Origin: Nitrospira sp.
GTDB lineage: Bacteria; Nitrospirota; Nitrospiria; Nitrospirales; Nitrospiraceae
Length of the DNA stretch: 64,000 nt
Direction: 5' to 3'
Assembly (NCBI GenBank): GCA_030444405.1
Contig: JARFPM010000003.1
Location: 1-64,000 of the forward strand
The position numbers were made by a program, and so were the translations under genes. The notes beneath the pieces were generated by a model. That model was not told the origin of the DNA, ran no database searches, and saw nothing but the letters and a program-made list of their open reading frames with translations. The first letter of the stretch is position 1. Each line of letters begins with the position of its first letter. Positions 25,462-34,613 of this stretch are shown piece after piece.

Positions 25462-27275
25462 ATCAGATCCTTTTTTTCCGCCCGATAACTGTCGAGCATC
25501 AGCACCAATAACTCCTCTCGAGCAAGCTGGCGACCCGGCGCTCGTGCTCGGATATCAGCGGCAAGGTCCTTCAGCTCAACTCGTTGCCCTGGCGGAAATC
25601 GGCTCAGTAGCGGCACAAGCTCGGGTACCGTTGCAGCCCGTTCTTTTAGTTGCACCGTGGACCGTTCCCCGCGCAAGATCGAGCCAATTCTATCGGGCTG
25701 ATTCAGTCCGACCGCGACCAGAAGCTCTTGGAGACGGTGTCGATAGGTATGGTCTCGCAGCACACGGCGTCGCGAGGCCTCGGCATGCTCACGCCGACCT
25801 GCCGTATCCGTGAGCCACGTCCGAATCAACTGCCGCACATCTTCAGTCCGTCGAAAACACACGACTTCCTCAGGCGTAAAGAGATCGGGAAGCAGTGTCC
25901 TCTCGTCGACCAGCTGGAACGCCCCACAAGCGGCGAGTTCAAATGTTCGAGGATTGACAAAATCCGGCTGAGCATCTAACCCTATGCCGGAAGACGAATG
26001 CAGATTGAGGTTCACCTTGGTGGCGTTAAAGACCCTGACGCAAGTGTCGGTATCAATGCGGGCTCCGTTCCGTTGGAGGACGCTAGAGAGGTTGGCGGCC
26101 CCGTCCCATTCATTTCCCCATAGCTTAAACGTCCACTCATTCGACACCCACCGAGGCAATAGAGCCCTCCGGTTGGAATAACCGGCTCCCACAAACGCGA
26201 CGTCGCCTCCAAATTCCTGTTGCTCGGCAGCCGTGAGCGTCATGGGACGATGGACGGTAAGATCTGCCGCCATGGGAAGATAGTGAACCTGAGCCGCCCC
26301 GGCCCGCTTCAACGCATCGAGACATTCCCCTTGCTGAATGACGAACCAATAATCGTACCCCGCCGCCATTTGCCGCCAATACGTCAGATGTCGATAGTTT
26401 TCCATAAACCACATGGCCGTGAGAAACTTCTTCTTACGTAGATGCTGCAAGACCGCCAGTGTCAACGGAGCTTGGGCAATGGCCAGAACCAGATCCGGTG
26501 GATCCTCCGCCATATGCGCCATCGTGCTCAGGCTCAGCACATCGGCAAATCGGCTTTGGAGCGTCAGTCGATGTCGCTCCTCGCGAAATGATCCGAAGGC
26601 CTCATAGCTGACCTGATGAACATTGTGATTGAGCCAGCTGACCCGATGACCCAGCTCGTTCAAGGCCGAAACGACGTAGTGAGCAATCGGAAGCGATCCC
26701 CCATAGATCGGGCCGACCACTGCAACATGCAGGCGGCCTCCTACCTTACTGGCCATGATTCGACGGAGGCTGGTCTCAAGTCGCTGATGTTCCTCAACAT
26801 GCAATCGTGCCGCCGGTCCGTATGTAAAGAATCTCAGTGGTGTCGATTGTGACGCCAACTGCTCTGCCATTTCCTCCGGTGTACCAGTTATCCATTGAAT
26901 GGTATTGAGCCAAGATCCGAGCGGCCTAGCTCCAGCTGCATCCTTGAAAACCGACACATCGGGCACAACGACTGCTAGGCGTGAATCGGGAGGCTTGACG
27001 AGAGCCAGCGCCTCCACGTGATAGAGCAGCCCGACCCCGAGAACAACGCCCAACTCCCCTTCCTTCCATTCGCGTACTTGTTGCTCGGCCCAGGATTGCG
27101 CTTCTTTTCGGGGGTCGTAGGCACTGTGGACCCATTGCCCTTGGCAAGTAGCCGAAGGAGAGCCTTCGCGTGAAGGGACAATCGCAAGGACACCACCACG
27201 ACTGTCCTTCACGGCACCAACGAAGGTCTGAAATGTCTGACGAAGACTCTCTAAATTCTGGTTCAGATACTCCAC
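25458..27275 (-). CDS. CgeB-like glycosyltransferase
   Basis: The 605-residue protein resembles CgeB/Glyco_trans_1_2-type GT-B enzymes. The middle part contains 'VAVVGPIYGGSLPIAHYVVSALNELGH', and the C-lobe has 'TKVNLNLHSSSGIGLDAQPDFVNPRTFE' and 'ACGAFQLVDERTLLPDLF', typical of the family. The N-terminal 170 residues are less clear. It is coupled to the neighbouring GT9 genes (a 4-base overlap on one side, 12 bases on the other). Acceptor and donor are unknown; flagellin is likely from context. Confidence 0.83.
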   Translation of the reverse strand: MEYLNQNLESLRQTFQTFVGAVKDSRGGVLAIVPSREGSPSATCQGQWVHSAYDPRKEAQSWAEQQVREWKEGELGVVLGVGLLYHVEALALVKPPDSRLAVVVPDVSVFKDAAGARPLGSWLNTIQWITGTPEEMAEQLASQSTPLRFFTYGPAARLHVEEHQRLETSLRRIMASKVGGRLHVAVVGPIYGGSLPIAHYVVSALNELGHRVSWLNHNVHQVSYEAFGSFREERHRLTLQSRFADVLSLSTMAHMAEDPPDLVLAIAQAPLTLAVLQHLRKKKFLTAMWFMENYRHLTYWRQMAAGYDYWFVIQQGECLDALKRAGAAQVHYLPMAADLTVHRPMTLTAAEQQEFGGDVAFVGAGYSNRRALLPRWVSNEWTFKLWGNEWDGAANLSSVLQRNGARIDTDTCVRVFNATKVNLNLHSSSGIGLDAQPDFVNPRTFELAACGAFQLVDERTLLPDLFTPEEVVCFRRTEDVRQLIRTWLTDTAGRREHAEASRRRVLRDHTYRHRLQELLVAVGLNQPDRIGSILRGERSTVQLKERAATVPELVPLLSRFPPGQRVELKDLAADIRARAPGRQLAREELLVLMLDSYRAEKKDLI

Positions 27276-27287
27276 CGAACCCCCTCA

Positions 27288-28472
27288 TTACACCAGAGAC
27301 GGATGCAATTCATGCCAGACCGCCTCCCGTTGAAATGGCGCAATTGGTTCCTGTCCTGCCTGAACATAGTAGGCACCCCACCGGTCCCGATGACTCGTCA
27401 ACAGCGACCAGTCGGTAACCGAAGCGGTCGCCTGATGAGACAATAGAGCAATCGTCTCATCGATCGGCCATCGATGCGGGGTGATCAATCGTGCTTCTTC
27501 ACCCCCTGTTTCCGCTGCTTGCCACACCCAATGGTTCTGTCCATAGGGCCCCGTTTCATGAACCCGGGCTCTGGCAAAGTACCAGCCGATCACCTGCGTC
27601 CCCACGGCCGCCGCAAGATGAAGCGGACCGGTATCGGAGCCAATGACAACCTGAGAGCGGGTGAGTACAACGGCTAATTGGGTCAGTGACAGACGGCCAG
27701 TGGTATCCCAGACTCGACCCAGGAGGGAGGGAGGAAGCGCTGTCTGAATCGAGTGGGCTCGCTCTTCTTCTTGTTCACTTCCTACCAAGACGATGCGACT
27801 TCGTTGGAGACTATTCAGACAGTCTGTGATCAAGCGAGCCCAGATCGTTACTGGAACCAGTCGTTCCTGATCTCCTGCACCCACGAGCAGTCCGACCCAG
27901 GGCCCATCAGATTGCCCGATCGGATCGAGATCGAGTGGAAGCGATGCAAAGGGCACTTGCATTGGCATCATGTGTTTGGGTGGAGAGACACCGCACATCC
28001 CGCAAAATGCATCGGCCAAGTGAATGCGGTTCTCCCCTCTGTCACTTGCTACGGCTCTCACATAGGTCGCCCAGGGTGATAATTTCTGCTCGAGCGGGCC
28101 ACCGGTGATTGTTCCGATGCTTTCCCGTGCAAGGAGTGCGCCGGCCAAGATCGCGCGAGGATGCTGGTTGAGCACAAACGCGTAGTCATAGGGCTCTTTC
28201 GCGATCGCACGAAGATCGGCATCGGCTTCAACGACATGTTCGGGCCGGAACTCCTTCTCGGCCAGGAGCGCCCGCCGATTCCAGGCGGCTCCATCCCATT
28301 TCACGACCGTAGAAATTCCGGGGAGTACCCGTCCGATGCCTTCCAAGTGAGCCGGACACAGAAGGTCCACGATCCAGTCCGCATGAGCTTCCTTCAGGGC
28401 GGTAATTGCCGGGATTGTCTGAACGAGATCGCCCAGTCTGGCCAATTGGATCAGAAGCGCGCGCTGCGTCAT
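27288..28472 (-). CDS. Glycosyltransferase family 9 (heptosyltransferase-like)
   Basis: The 394-residue GT9 protein starts 'ALLIQLARLGDLVQTIPAIT', with C-lobe 'VVIGSDTGPLHLAAAVGTQVIGWYF' and 'HETGPYGQNHWVWQ'. I used ATG 28472, which follows the upstream stop by 4 bases; the frame runs to 28676 inside the upstream gene without support. It is similar in plan to the GT9 gene at 23785-25461, so the pair may be an old duplication. Confidence 0.88.
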   Translation of the reverse strand: MTQRALLIQLARLGDLVQTIPAITALKEAHADWIVDLLCPAHLEGIGRVLPGISTVVKWDGAAWNRRALLAEKEFRPEHVVEADADLRAIAKEPYDYAFVLNQHPRAILAGALLARESIGTITGGPLEQKLSPWATYVRAVASDRGENRIHLADAFCGMCGVSPPKHMMPMQVPFASLPLDLDPIGQSDGPWVGLLVGAGDQERLVPVTIWARLITDCLNSLQRSRIVLVGSEQEEERAHSIQTALPPSLLGRVWDTTGRLSLTQLAVVLTRSQVVIGSDTGPLHLAAAVGTQVIGWYFARARVHETGPYGQNHWVWQAAETGGEEARLITPHRWPIDETIALLSHQATASVTDWSLLTSHRDRWGAYYVQAGQEPIAPFQREAVWHELHPSLV

Positions 28473-28476
28473 CTGA

Positions 28477-31400
28477 CTATGAAGAAGCGGCTTCGATGGC
28501 AAGCACCGCTTCTCTCCCTGTAATCGCCTGGCCAAGTTGATCCAGCCCGTCATAAGACGGTGCAAGCTTCCGGATCTCATCATATTCTCGGTGAGCCGCT
28601 TCAACCTGCTCGCTTCGCAACAAAACGCTCGCGAAGGCAAACCGTATAGCGAGATCGCCCGGATTTCTCGACACATAGGTACGCAACCGTTCTCCTAACT
28701 CTTGCCAACGATTTTGTGCTGTGCCGGCACGGAGCAACCAATGGATCGCCTCAGCATCATCAGGATGATCAGCCAGCACTTGTAGAAACCGCTCCCAGGC
28801 TCCCTGTGGATAGGCTCTTCCCATTGCGGCCATGCCCATTCCCATGAGGCACTTCTTGCGATCAGCTCCTTCCCGCATCGCCGAACCAAAGGCAATCTCT
28901 GCTTGCTCATACTGTTCCCGCTGCATATAAAGAATGCCTTTGAGCAGTAGTCCCTCCGCATGATCTGGTGATGCACCTAGTAGGATTCGTAGATGTTCCT
29001 CTGCCCCCGGCAGGTTCTTTTGTTCCAGGAACATGCGGATCAGTTCGAGCCGCTCAGCCGGTGCATCCACCAAGGCCACATATCGTGCGAGGAACTGCGC
29101 TCGATAGACCAGCTCTTCCAACCGCTGGGCCACCATCGCCCCCCAGGACAGGACATACGGGTCATTCGGCCAGTCCTCGGCCAAGGCTAATTCGCGCCGC
29201 ACGGCTGACCAGTCCTTTTTCAACGCGGCAGTTTGCGCCGCCGCGACATGTGCCCAGGAGGCGCGGTCCTTAATATCGCCGATCAACTGGATATCGCCGC
29301 CAAGCTGTCCGTTACGGTAGGCACGCTTCAGCTTATAGCCATCTACATGGAAATGCCGATCTTCGTCGCCTGCCCACCATTGCGCTCCCCATCGCTCCAA
29401 GAAGCGGGTGGCGTTAATGTCTTCATGTGATTTCCTCCCACGGGTTTGGCTTTCGAGGTGAACGACGATGCTTCGGGGTTGATACACGACCATGTAACCG
29501 CGCTCCCGTACTTTCAAGCAAAGATCCGCATCTTCGAACCCGTTCACGTACTCTTCGTCGAAACCTCCCACTTCCTCGAACAAAGACCGCCGGATCAGCA
29601 GACAGGCTGCCGTGACGATCTGGAACTCACGCCGTTGGTTCACGGCCGGATGGCTGTGGGCAAAGGATTTGTAGATATGGTAGGGCAAAAAGTGCTGACA
29701 GTCCCGAACGACGCCGGCATGTTGAATCGTGCCATCAGGATACAAGAGCTTGCTGCCCACAATGCCCACCTCTAGATGAGCATCTACTTCAGAGACCAGC
29801 GAGGAAAGCCAGCCAAGCTGTGGAATCGTATCGTTGTTCAGGAACACCAGGTATTTGCCGCGCGCCGCACGTGCTCCTTGGTTGCAGGCCTTGGCGAACC
29901 CCAAATTCTCCTTATTGAGAATGAGCTGCACATCTCCGCCTAACGTGGGCAAAAACTCCTGAGTGCCGTCAGTTGAGCCGTTGTCGACGATAATTACCTC
30001 AAACGAGGTATTGGTGGTGTTGGAGGCTAGTGCTGTCAGACATTGCCTGGTCAGTTCAACCCTGTTCCACGTCGGAATGATGATGGAACAAGTGAAGGAC
30101 TTTGGAGATATCTGCGCATAAAGTTTTTCGAGGTGACGCTGCTGGGCCTCCCGTATGCCGGCAATAAGTTCTGCGTAGGGTGCATACTTGCGATAGATGA
30201 GCTCCGTCGTGCGCTTATAGGTATCTCTTGTTCCGCTTGTCATGGACGTGCCGTCACTTCGCCAGGTAAACTCGGCCGTCGTCACTGGCAGATGCTTGAA
30301 CGGAAACCGGGTCGCCATCCTGATCCAGAGATCCCAATCCTCATGGGCAAAAAGCGACTCGTCGAAGTGGCCCACCTCCTCCAAACACTGCCGCGCGTGC
30401 ATAACACACAACACAGGGAAGTAGTTGCTGACCAGAAGGTCGGCCGGACTGAAGTCGTATGAATACGGAACATCGCGCCCGGTCTCGACATACATGCCGT
30501 CGCTCTGCCGTTCATACACTCGCGTGGCGTCGGTGTACGCGACGCGGCATTCGTGGCGATCTAAATAGCCGACAAGCGTTTCCAGATGATTCGGAAGATA
30601 CCGATCGTCATCATCCAGATAGGCGATATAGGTACCCTTCGCCGCACGGAGTCCGCTGTTGCGGGCTGCAGCCAAGCCGCGGTTCCGATCGTGAGAGATA
30701 GTCGTGATACGGTGTCGATCGACACAGGCGGCGATGACGAACCCAACCTCGCAGCCTGCGTCGTTGACGACAATGATCTCGAAGTCCTGAAACGTTTGGG
30801 CGGCTAGGCTCTCAAGAGCCATCCGAAGGCGATCGGGGCGGTTGTACGTCGGGACGATGACGGACACCTTCGGTGTGCGCGTAAATGGAACAGGAATAGA
30901 AAGCGGAGCGGCGGTCCGCTGACAGACCCACACTTGATAGATAGGGAGCAGGTTCATGGAGCGCAAGTCAGCGGGAGTAGGAGCTGGGACGAACCGAAGA
31001 TTCGGCACTTCGACATGGACACGCTCGAGCCCCAGTTCCGAGAATCCCTGCGATGCGAACAGTGCACGCAATTGATCTTCGGTCACCCAGTCTTCCACCG
31101 GCTGATTCGGCGGTGCGATCGTCTTCCACTGTTCCCACATTTCTCCTCGTGGTGTCGTAAGAATGAGATAGCCGTCGGGCTTGAGCAGTTGAGCCAATTG
31201 GGCAAGGAAGGTTTCTTTTTGTCCGTGCGGCACATGCTCAATGACTTCCGAAGTGAGGACGACATCATAGGGCTGAAAGTCTGGCCGCCTTAAGATGCTC
31301 TCTGCCGTCCCTGCGTCGAAACGGAGGTGTGGAAACAGCTTGCGTGCCCATTCGATGACCCCAGCGACCGGCTCAATGCCCTCACATGTGCCGTATGCCG

Positions 31401-32811
31401 TGGCAAGATTGGTGAGCCAGCCTCGACCGCACCCGACATCCAACATTCTGAGCTGCTTGTTCGGCTCCTGTTGCCCTACGCGGCGCAAGATGTACTCCAA
31501 AAAGGCTGCGATCTTGCTCCACCGCGCTGCCTCATCTGCATTTGGATAGGGGGTGGACCAGTGCGGTGCCTTGACGAACAAGTTGACGTAGAAATTATCG
31601 CTGCCCATCGATTCCTCACGCATAAGACCCTTATCCCCCAAGATGTTACCTACGGCACATGCACCGGTTGGTTGCTCTGTGGCGACGGGACGAATGCCAT
31701 AGTCCGGTTCCTTTCCGGACTCAATCCATTCAAGCACCTGCTGCATGCGCCGTTCTGCCGTGTGATAGGTGAGAAGCTTGCGCTGTCCGCTAGCCCCAAT
31801 CGCATCAGCACGTTTCGGATCCGAGAAAACGTATTCGATTCGTTCCGCGAGGTCCTGCGGCGAATGAGCCGGGAAGAGCACGATCTCGCGGTCATTCTGA
31901 AACAGTGCATTCGTCTTCGGACGATCTGGAATCTCCCAGGAAATCACAGGACGCCCAACTGCCATGGCTTCAAAAACCCGACCACCAAAACAGCGTGTGA
32001 GTCCCGGAAGATTGACAATGGCACCACAGTTTGACAGTCCGTTGAGCCACTCACGAAACTCAGCTTGGCGGACCGTCCTGAGCGCCTCCACATATCTCCC
32101 CAGATCTTGCTCAACCACCAGCGGCTGTTGGAGCAATCGAGCGCGGACCGACGATTGCACCACATCAAACTGTTGCTGATTGGGCGTGAGTCGAGCTGGG
32201 GACTGGGCAAACAGCATCCTCTCGCGAAGGATTGGATGGTTGAGCCAAAGAGCACGATGTCCGTATGGCACTCCGTGAAAGACTGCACGTCTATCGACGA
32301 GCGGGAGCCCTTGCTGTAGGACAAATCGGCGAGGGACAAAACTGGGCCACCATAAGATAGGTTTCCGCCTGTATGCCTTCAGCTCAGAAGCGTCGCGCTC
32401 ATCGCAGACCAACGCATGCGTCAGATATTCGAGCTGTTGCGCAAACACTTGCTCCCGCTGGCGGAGTTCAGGAGCCCAAGCATAGTCCTCCGTCTCATAC
32501 CGTAGAGACTCCATGACAAATCCGATGCGAACCGGGGCTAACTCTCTCACCCATTCTAAAATCTGATGATCAAGTGGTGTATGCACAAGCCATATCCACA
32601 CCTGATCAAATCGTCGGCCCGCCAGAAACCGACGTGCGTGATACAGCCATGATGCTGGTGTCGATGGCGGCGCGTTAGGACCGATCGGGACCGTGAGACA
32701 GCTCAAACCGTGAGCGGCTAATCCTTCAGCAACCGCAAAACTCGCCCCATAAGTCCAGGGTCTCGCCGTTTTCCAAGTTGGAAATTCGAGTTGAAGCAGT
32801 AGCGCTTTCAT
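28477..32811 (-). CDS. Multidomain glycosyltransferase/methyltransferase (GT-MT-GT2-GT2-TPR)
   Basis: This 1444-residue cytoplasmic protein appears to be an assembly-line enzyme. Residues about 1-370 form a CgeB-like GT-B domain ('CFGGRVFEAMAVGRPVISWE'). Residues 450-600 form a class I SAM methyltransferase ('MLDVGCGRGWLT', 'TSEVIEHVPHG'). Residues 648-850 form a GT2 domain ('VIVPTYNRPDRL', 'YLDDDDRYLP'), and 905-1120 a second GT2 ('IIPTWNRVELTRQC', 'LNNDTIPQLGW', 'GFEDADLCLKVRERGY'). Residues 1195-1430 are TPR-like repeats that may grip flagellin. All visible catalytic motifs look intact. Its start overlaps the stop of an amber-interrupted ORF. Confidence 0.9.
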   Translation of the reverse strand: MKALLLQLEFPTWKTARPWTYGASFAVAEGLAAHGLSCLTVPIGPNAPPSTPASWLYHARRFLAGRRFDQVWIWLVHTPLDHQILEWVRELAPVRIGFVMESLRYETEDYAWAPELRQREQVFAQQLEYLTHALVCDERDASELKAYRRKPILWWPSFVPRRFVLQQGLPLVDRRAVFHGVPYGHRALWLNHPILRERMLFAQSPARLTPNQQQFDVVQSSVRARLLQQPLVVEQDLGRYVEALRTVRQAEFREWLNGLSNCGAIVNLPGLTRCFGGRVFEAMAVGRPVISWEIPDRPKTNALFQNDREIVLFPAHSPQDLAERIEYVFSDPKRADAIGASGQRKLLTYHTAERRMQQVLEWIESGKEPDYGIRPVATEQPTGACAVGNILGDKGLMREESMGSDNFYVNLFVKAPHWSTPYPNADEAARWSKIAAFLEYILRRVGQQEPNKQLRMLDVGCGRGWLTNLATAYGTCEGIEPVAGVIEWARKLFPHLRFDAGTAESILRRPDFQPYDVVLTSEVIEHVPHGQKETFLAQLAQLLKPDGYLILTTPRGEMWEQWKTIAPPNQPVEDWVTEDQLRALFASQGFSELGLERVHVEVPNLRFVPAPTPADLRSMNLLPIYQVWVCQRTAAPLSIPVPFTRTPKVSVIVPTYNRPDRLRMALESLAAQTFQDFEIIVVNDAGCEVGFVIAACVDRHRITTISHDRNRGLAAARNSGLRAAKGTYIAYLDDDDRYLPNHLETLVGYLDRHECRVAYTDATRVYERQSDGMYVETGRDVPYSYDFSPADLLVSNYFPVLCVMHARQCLEEVGHFDESLFAHEDWDLWIRMATRFPFKHLPVTTAEFTWRSDGTSMTSGTRDTYKRTTELIYRKYAPYAELIAGIREAQQRHLEKLYAQISPKSFTCSIIIPTWNRVELTRQCLTALASNTTNTSFEVIIVDNGSTDGTQEFLPTLGGDVQLILNKENLGFAKACNQGARAARGKYLVFLNNDTIPQLGWLSSLVSEVDAHLEVGIVGSKLLYPDGTIQHAGVVRDCQHFLPYHIYKSFAHSHPAVNQRREFQIVTAACLLIRRSLFEEVGGFDEEYVNGFEDADLCLKVRERGYMVVYQPRSIVVHLESQTRGRKSHEDINATRFLERWGAQWWAGDEDRHFHVDGYKLKRAYRNGQLGGDIQLIGDIKDRASWAHVAAAQTAALKKDWSAVRRELALAEDWPNDPYVLSWGAMVAQRLEELVYRAQFLARYVALVDAPAERLELIRMFLEQKNLPGAEEHLRILLGASPDHAEGLLLKGILYMQREQYEQAEIAFGSAMREGADRKKCLMGMGMAAMGRAYPQGAWERFLQVLADHPDDAEAIHWLLRAGTAQNRWQELGERLRTYVSRNPGDLAIRFAFASVLLRSEQVEAAHREYDEIRKLAPSYDGLDQLGQAITGREAVLAIEAASS

Positions 32812-33023
32812 CGATATCCTATAACCTGATCACAGAGTTCTGACTCATAGATTTTCTTCCGAGCTGTTCCCGTAAAACACGGCGGCCATAACCTACCGGC
32901 TGGTTCTCGTGGCTTCAGTATCACAACCCGCGGATCCACGTCCGATAGATAAGCCATGCAGCGGAAATGCACTCCAAAGTCCTACACGCCGGTCCGGGCC
33001 GGATAGAGCAACAGAACTTTCAT
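32808..33023 (-). pseudogene. Amber-interrupted small ORF coupled at both ends
   Basis: The ATG at 33023 overlaps the radical SAM stop (ATGA), and the frame's final TGA (32810-32808) overlaps the ATG of the multidomain glycosyltransferase. The 71-codon frame begins 'MKVLLLYPARTGV', is broken by TAG at 32982-32984 (codon 14), and continues open to 'IGYR'. The start resembles glycosyltransferase or B12-binding N-termini. It may be the stub of a deleted gene, an amber-inactivated gene or a read-through ORF. Apart from this frame, the 32812-33019 gap holds nothing recognisable. Confidence 0.45.
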
Positions 33024-34603
33024 GTCGCTCCTCGCGTGAGGGTCAATGGAATCACCGAGTGTTCTGGCGATGCAGGCGGCAACCGCATCGTTGTTTGCTC
33101 CGATCGGGTGACGCACCTGGACAGCCGCTGTTGAGTCATCCTATTGATGTGCGCGACCGTTCCCTCTCCAAATCGTTCACGCATCATGAGCTGATATCGG
33201 GGGTTGGAAAAATACGTCCGAAACGCGGCGTCCCTGAACCGCAACACATCGGCCGACGTGAGATGTCTTGTCGGCAACGGGAAGCTGTCTGCCGCGTGTT
33301 GCGAGTACCCAGACCAACGATCCGGCAGGGGCCAGCCTTCCTTCAAAGCCTGACGATACAGGGTGGACCCCGGATAGGCCATGGTGCAATACAAGTTGGC
33401 ATACTCTGTGTTGAGGTCCTGCGCGAGCGCCAGAGTCGACTGCATACTGGTCAGATCGTCATCCGGAAGGCCGAACATATAGTTCGCCGCAACATAGGTT
33501 CCTGCCTTTCGGACCCGTTCGACCGTGGTGAAGATGTCGCCTTGCCCATACCCCTTCTCGACCGCATCACGAACCCGCTCATTGGCTGCTTCTATACCGA
33601 ACGCCAACCACTTGATTCCCGCTCGTCTCATGATATCTGCCGTATCTTCACGCACCGTATCCACCCTGGCGTAGGCCCAGATGTTCAGATCGTACCGTCT
33701 GTCAATCAAACCGTGGCAGATTGCAAGAACATGCTTGCGATTGAGGACGAACATCTCGTCCGCAAACTTAAAATTGCGAATTCCGTAAGTCGTCACCAAC
33801 CGGTCGATTTCCGCCAGAACCTTCTGCGGACTCCAATACCGATAGCTATTGAGGCCTTCCCTCATGTTGAGAGCCCGTTCTCCTCGTTTGAACGGAGCCT
33901 GAATGCAGCAGAAGGAGCAATGAAAGGGGCACCCGAGTGTCGTGTAAATAGCGGCGTAGGGCTGTCGAAGATCAAGATTTTCAAAGCAATGCCAGTTATG
34001 GGCCCGATAGCGGCGCATGGGAAGCAGATCCCAGGCGATGCCAGAAATGTCCGTATCCAAAGACTCGACTAATGGAGCAGGCGCGGACCGACTCACCCTA
34101 TCTCCATCCCAGTACCATAGGTCTCGGACCCGTCGAAGATCAGGTTGCGCACTGTCGCGCAACGTCTCGATCAGCTCGACCACCGTGATCGGTCCTTCCC
34201 CGCCGCAGACATAATCCGCTTCTTCTTCCCGCAGTGTTCGCTCAGGAAGTGCGGCGACATGCCCTCCCACGAGAAGAATGGTCATCGACGGGTCGACGTT
34301 TTTGATGGCTGAGCAAGTAGCGCTGGCCCCCGGCATCACGTGAGTTGAAGCGGACGGATTGTGGCCGTATACGACGATCGCTACCAAGATAGGCTTCATG
34401 GATTGGATACGGACGGCCACGTCTTCCGGAGATAAATCTTCAGCATTGGCGTCAATGAGCGCAACGGAATACCCTTTGTTGCGGACGTAGGTTGCAATCA
34501 GTCCCGCCCACACCGGCGGCTCGATCGCCGCCAAATCCTCACTAAGTCCCTGATACGCAAGGGCCCGATGACCAGGATTAACGATGACGAGGTCTAACTT
34601 CAT
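33020..34603 (-). CDS. B12-binding-domain radical SAM protein
   Basis: The 527-residue protein has an N-terminal cobalamin-binding-like domain (about 1-145, 'PILVAIVVYGHNPSAST', 'LLVGGHVAALPERTL') and a radical SAM domain with the cluster motif CxxxCxxC (C225, C229, C232 in 'CPFHCSFC'). 'FGIEAANERVRDAVEKGYG' and 'NYMFGLPDDD' follow. Such class B enzymes usually methylate unactivated carbons. It lies 10 bases after the E1-like beta gene in a sugar-nucleotide operon, so modification of the sugar is plausible. Confidence 0.87.
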   Translation of the reverse strand: MKLDLVIVNPGHRALAYQGLSEDLAAIEPPVWAGLIATYVRNKGYSVALIDANAEDLSPEDVAVRIQSMKPILVAIVVYGHNPSASTHVMPGASATCSAIKNVDPSMTILLVGGHVAALPERTLREEEADYVCGGEGPITVVELIETLRDSAQPDLRRVRDLWYWDGDRVSRSAPAPLVESLDTDISGIAWDLLPMRRYRAHNWHCFENLDLRQPYAAIYTTLGCPFHCSFCCIQAPFKRGERALNMREGLNSYRYWSPQKVLAEIDRLVTTYGIRNFKFADEMFVLNRKHVLAICHGLIDRRYDLNIWAYARVDTVREDTADIMRRAGIKWLAFGIEAANERVRDAVEKGYGQGDIFTTVERVRKAGTYVAANYMFGLPDDDLTSMQSTLALAQDLNTEYANLYCTMAYPGSTLYRQALKEGWPLPDRWSGYSQHAADSFPLPTRHLTSADVLRFRDAAFRTYFSNPRYQLMMRERFGEGTVAHINRMTQQRLSRCVTRSEQTTMRLPPASPEHSVIPLTLTRGAT

Positions 34604-34613
34604 GCCGTCCTTT

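Noticed and set aside
32909-34072. Long plus-strand ORF (387 codons)
   Set aside because: It is antisense to the radical SAM gene, which has clear catalytic motifs. The plus-strand frame has no recognisable domain and no ribosome binding site.
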